Source: Chara braunii
Taxonomy: Eukaryota; Streptophyta; Charophyceae; Charales; Characeae
Assembly: GCA_003427395.1 (NCBI GenBank)
Contig: BFEA01000174.1
Span: 2,079,591-2,099,624 of the forward strand
Reading direction: 5' to 3'
Length of the DNA: 20,034 bases
Shown here: positions 17,777 to 20,034 of the stretch, piece by piece
Position numbering within the stretch: the stretch's first letter is position 1
Layout: every line of letters starts with the position of its first letter
The notes under the pieces: model-generated
Seen by the model: only the letters and a program-made list of their open reading frames with translations
The model's database searches: none
What the model was told of the DNA's origin: nothing
Made by a program: the position numbers and the translations under genes

Positions 17777-18205
17777 TCAAATTTCATTGCAGAAACTATT
17801 ACTTTTAGGCACGTTTTCTTTTAACTCACACTCATATGCAGCAACAATATTGGGAGCAGTAGGTAGGAGTTCTTTCTTATTAAACCATTTGGCTTCAGGC
17901 GGAGGTTGAGATTTGAACTTTACCTTGTACTGCTTTTGTGGCCTTCTTCTGCCACCTGTCGAAAAATATCCATGCTCTAGTATCCTTTCAACTTCATATC
18001 CTCCATTCATAGAGGGAGGAAACATAGATGGCCGGTTAGGAAAATCGCAGCCTTCTAAATATGGCAGTAACTTGGAGGCGTGAAACACGGGATATGTCTT
18101 GAGGTGTGGGGGTACGTCTATTATGTACGAAGGTGCATTAGTGTCCTCGATCACCTTGAGAACTTCCCAGGGTCCATAGTAGACAGGCAACAGTTTATGT
18201 GACAC
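17777..18205 (-). pseudogene. Integrase C-terminal and chromodomain-like region
   Basis: Open segment of 142 residues. It has the integrase tail signature KLLPVYYGPWEVLKVI, then YPVFHASKLLPYLEG, then a chromodomain-like block YEVERILEH...YKVKFKSQPPPEAKWFNKKE with aromatic and acidic residues in the expected places. In chromoviruses this domain steers insertion to particular chromatin. Upstream it continues in frame past a TAA before ENVSHK into KSKEFSL. Confidence 0.8.
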
Positions 18206-19198
18206 ATTCTCTTATAAGGAGAATTCCTTAGACTTAACCCAAACAAAATCCCCTTCTTGAAACTGTGATGGCCGACGATGTTTGTTGGTATGTTCAATCG
18301 TTTGTAATTGGGTTTTCTGAATATTCTCCTTTTTTTATGTCGTCCTCATATAGAACTGCAAATTCTCGTGTTCTTGGGGGTAGCCGACGAGCCGTTGGGC
18401 TTGGTCCGGGGTTAAAGCATCAATGGGATGTCACGACTTCCAACCTTTGTGAAGCGCGTTTGATGTTCGATCGGTAATGGTGTGAACACTGCAGTTATGC
18501 GCACTTGCAATCTTTGACAAATTATCATCCAAGTCAATGTGATCTGGTCGTGCACACATTCACAAAAGTTGTTGGCACAAATGATTTATCTGTTCAGTTT
18601 GCCCATTTGTTCCAGGGTGCCTCTTTGATGATATGGTTAATTGGGTGCCATAAGCCTGCATCAACTTTTGCCATTGTTAGCTAATGAACCGCACATCCCG
18701 ATCGGAGACGATGGTTTTTGGAAATCCATATGTCGAAACTCATCGCATCTAGAACTTCTGGATGGCGAGTTTCGTTCTTGCTTCGATAGGTAAAGGAATG
18801 AACATAGCATACTTGGAGAATCGATCCACAATGACCATTACCTTACTATTTTCATTCCGACTCTTCGTGAGACTCATGAAGTCGATCGAGATGGACGCAT
18901 CTGGCTCACTTGGAATAGGTAGTGGTCGCAACAATCCCAATGGATTCTCATGTGAGGGCTTGTTCCTTTGGCAAACAAGACAGGTTCGCACATAGGTCAG
19001 CACATCCTCTTTCATTCCTTTCCATTTGAAGTTCTCTTTAACATTGGCAAATGTCTTCTTAAACCCGAAGTGTCCTTCACTATCGTGACATTCCCCAATA
19101 ATCGTGCTTTTAATTTCTTCTTTGTGAGGAATGCAAATTTTGTCTTCGGTTTCATCCATAAAGAAGAGCAAGTCGTCAGTCATATTATTTTCAGGCAA
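18206..19198 (-). pseudogene. Integrase zinc finger and DD35E catalytic core with nonsense codons
   Basis: H2C2 finger: H38 and H43 (ECHDSEGHFG), C73 and C76 (CLVCQRNK), numbered from 19198. First catalytic Asp in SISIDFM (about residue 106). Second Asp in VSDRDVRF (codon at 18701-18703), with Glu in GTNGQTEQ (codon 18593-18595), 35 residues apart as in the DD35E family. Stops interrupt the frame after QKF (TAG), two codons later (TGA), after VRFIS (TAA), after HLCQQLL (TGA), after GWKS (TGA), after MRTT (TAA) and after KEFSL (TAA). All sit in one frame, so decay was by point mutation. Several would be CGA to TGA changes, as methyl-CpG deamination gives. The enzyme inserted element DNA into chromosomes. 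Confidence 0.85.
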
Positions 19199-19487
19199 GA
19201 GTTCATGACTTTTCTGCAGGGTTTGAATGATAGGACTACATATAGGATCCCTAACATACCCTTGTCGGATCTGATCCTTTCAACTCCAACCCGATGTCAA
19301 GGTAGGGAACAATTGCACCAAAGAAATCAGAGCGCCTTCAGAAAGCATCAACAACAACATTAACTTTTATTTAATTGTTTTCAATTCAAAATTAAATGTG
19401 TTGATGAATGCAGACCATATCTCTAACTTGTCAGAGAGTTGTGGTAGAGTCTTAATCCACTTCAAGGTTGAATGGAGAATAAACCTA
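19199..19487 (-). pseudogene. RNase H C-terminal remnant and linker
   Basis: Segments in two frames read STLKWIKTLPQLSDKLEIWS then FINTFNFELK, and NVVVDAF before a TGA followed by RRSDFF. These match the end of gypsy RNase H (SDHKALKWI...ELK...NVVADALSRR), with the catalytic ADALSR region mutated and a frameshift near 19355. The preceding RNase H catalytic residues are absent because the element is cut at 19487. Confidence 0.7.
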
Positions 19488-20034
19488 GGTGGTTCAATTG
19501 GACGTCCGGGTCGTCCGACTGGACCACCGGGCCGGTGGTCTGGTGTCCGACAGAGGTCCGGCCCCTGCGGAAAATAGAGGCCAGGCCTCTAATGGGCTGA
19601 TGGGGGCCTGGGAGGGTGGTGGTAAAGGTGAGGTGCCCTGCTGGACCTTGGTCCCCACAATTTGAGGCCAGCTGGGCCAGCCGGGCCTAAAAAAATTGAA
19701 AACTTTGAGGCCCAACTTGGGCCGTCGAATCGATCCGATCAACGGCCCAGATCGGGCCACATTCAAATTTGAACAAGGGGGGATACCGCCCGCCTGCGCC
19801 CGTCGCCACCCCAGCGCTGGCCCCACTTCCTTGATAGTGCCGCCCTCGCGACGACGAGCGCGTGTGTGCGCTTGCGAGGACGCGGCACTCCAGCCCCGCC
19901 TTTTGCACCGCCATCTCTAGGTAAGTGTGCAAGAAACCCCCGATCTTCCTCCTCCTCCTCTACGTCATCCTCCACCTCCCTTGGGTTTCCTCCTTCTCCT
20001 TCTTCGTCTTCTTCTTCTTCCTCCTCGTCCTGTA
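19488..20034. other. GC-rich sequence with palindromes and a consensus splice donor
   Basis: Near-perfect palindromes occur at 19522-19540 (stem 9, loop 1), 19575-19591 (stem 8, loop 1) and 19709-19723 (stem 7, loop 1). AG|GTAAGT is at 19919-19926, followed by a CTT/CCT pyrimidine-rich tract to the window end. This could be the edge of another transposon or a 5' untranslated exon and intron start of a host gene beyond the edge. No domain-bearing ORF is visible. Confidence 0.45.

Larger units (their letters stand above)
17777..19487 (-). mobile_element. Second Ty3/gypsy remnant (RNase H tail-integrase-chromodomain-like)
   Basis: The minus-strand order is the last part of RNase H, an H2C2 zinc finger, an integrase core, a C-terminal domain and a chromodomain-like tail. 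RT, protease and gag are missing: similarity stops abruptly at about 19487, where GC-rich sequence starts. The integrase to chromodomain part remains in a single frame despite seven stop codons. It is not a continuation of the left element, because both contain their own integrase zinc-binding region with clearly different sequence. Confidence 0.88.

Noticed and set aside
1-19487. One giant gypsy element split by insertion, with 17777-19487 as the missing half of 1-5900
   Set aside because: Both pieces have their own integrase zinc-binding region with different sequence, and the order on the minus strand is wrong for a single interrupted element.

Overview
This window looks like transposon-rich nuclear DNA of a green-lineage eukaryote. 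The grounds are two Ty3/gypsy retrotransposon remnants (one with a chromodomain-like tail), an initiator-tRNA-Met type primer binding site, a plant-type U6 snRNA copy, many AG|GTAAGT splice-donor words, abundant microsatellites, and no compact operon-like coding. A charophyte alga or early-diverging land plant would fit, but the sequence alone does not settle the species. I see no intact host protein-coding gene.

Layout. Positions 1-5900 hold a minus-strand Ty3/gypsy element cut by the left window edge. Read right to left it has an LTR (inner end at 5625), a primer binding site (5607-5623), a 1.3-1.5 kb leader, a gag remnant with coiled coil and CCHC knuckle (about 4101-2525), a damaged protease (about 2343-2100), a long open reverse transcriptase-RNase H (about 1812-139), and the integrase zinc-binding region running off the edge. 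Frameshifts, two nonsense codons and a protease deletion make it non-autonomous. Positions 5900-8600 hold an exon-like ORF ending at a consensus splice donor, a 42-bp minisatellite, and a retroposed U6 snRNA pseudogene (7408-7503) with an A-tail and a near-perfect 10-bp target-site duplication.

Positions 8601-13460 are bounded by about 260-bp inverted repeats, each abutting TTAA. This looks like a 4.86-kb non-autonomous DNA transposon of a TTAA-targeting type (piggyBac- or Sola-like), with no recognisable transposase. Inside it lie a run of short near-perfect palindromes (11.5-12.1 kb) and a 166-bp tandem duplication with two undetermined bases.

Positions 13.5-17.7 kb are non-coding and repeat-rich: 31-bp and 33-bp tandem triplets, a duplicated block around a (CT)n(CA)n tract, a tRNA-Glu-like foldback (14613-14699), an (AG)n(CT)n palindrome and a purine-rich tract. 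Positions 17777-19487 hold a second minus-strand gypsy remnant (RNase H tail, integrase, chromodomain-like end), disabled in its integrase-chromodomain part by in-frame stops only. Its upstream pol is replaced abruptly by GC-rich sequence that runs to the right edge.

The pieces do not form one working pathway. The window reads as layered insertions: two old gypsy elements, a possible TTAA-flanked cut-and-paste element, an L1-like retroposition event (U6), and locally generated tandem and inverted repeats. The most unusual signals are the TTAA-bounded inverted-repeat element, the retroposed U6, the tRNA-like foldback, the excess of consensus splice-donor octamers, and the palindrome cluster.
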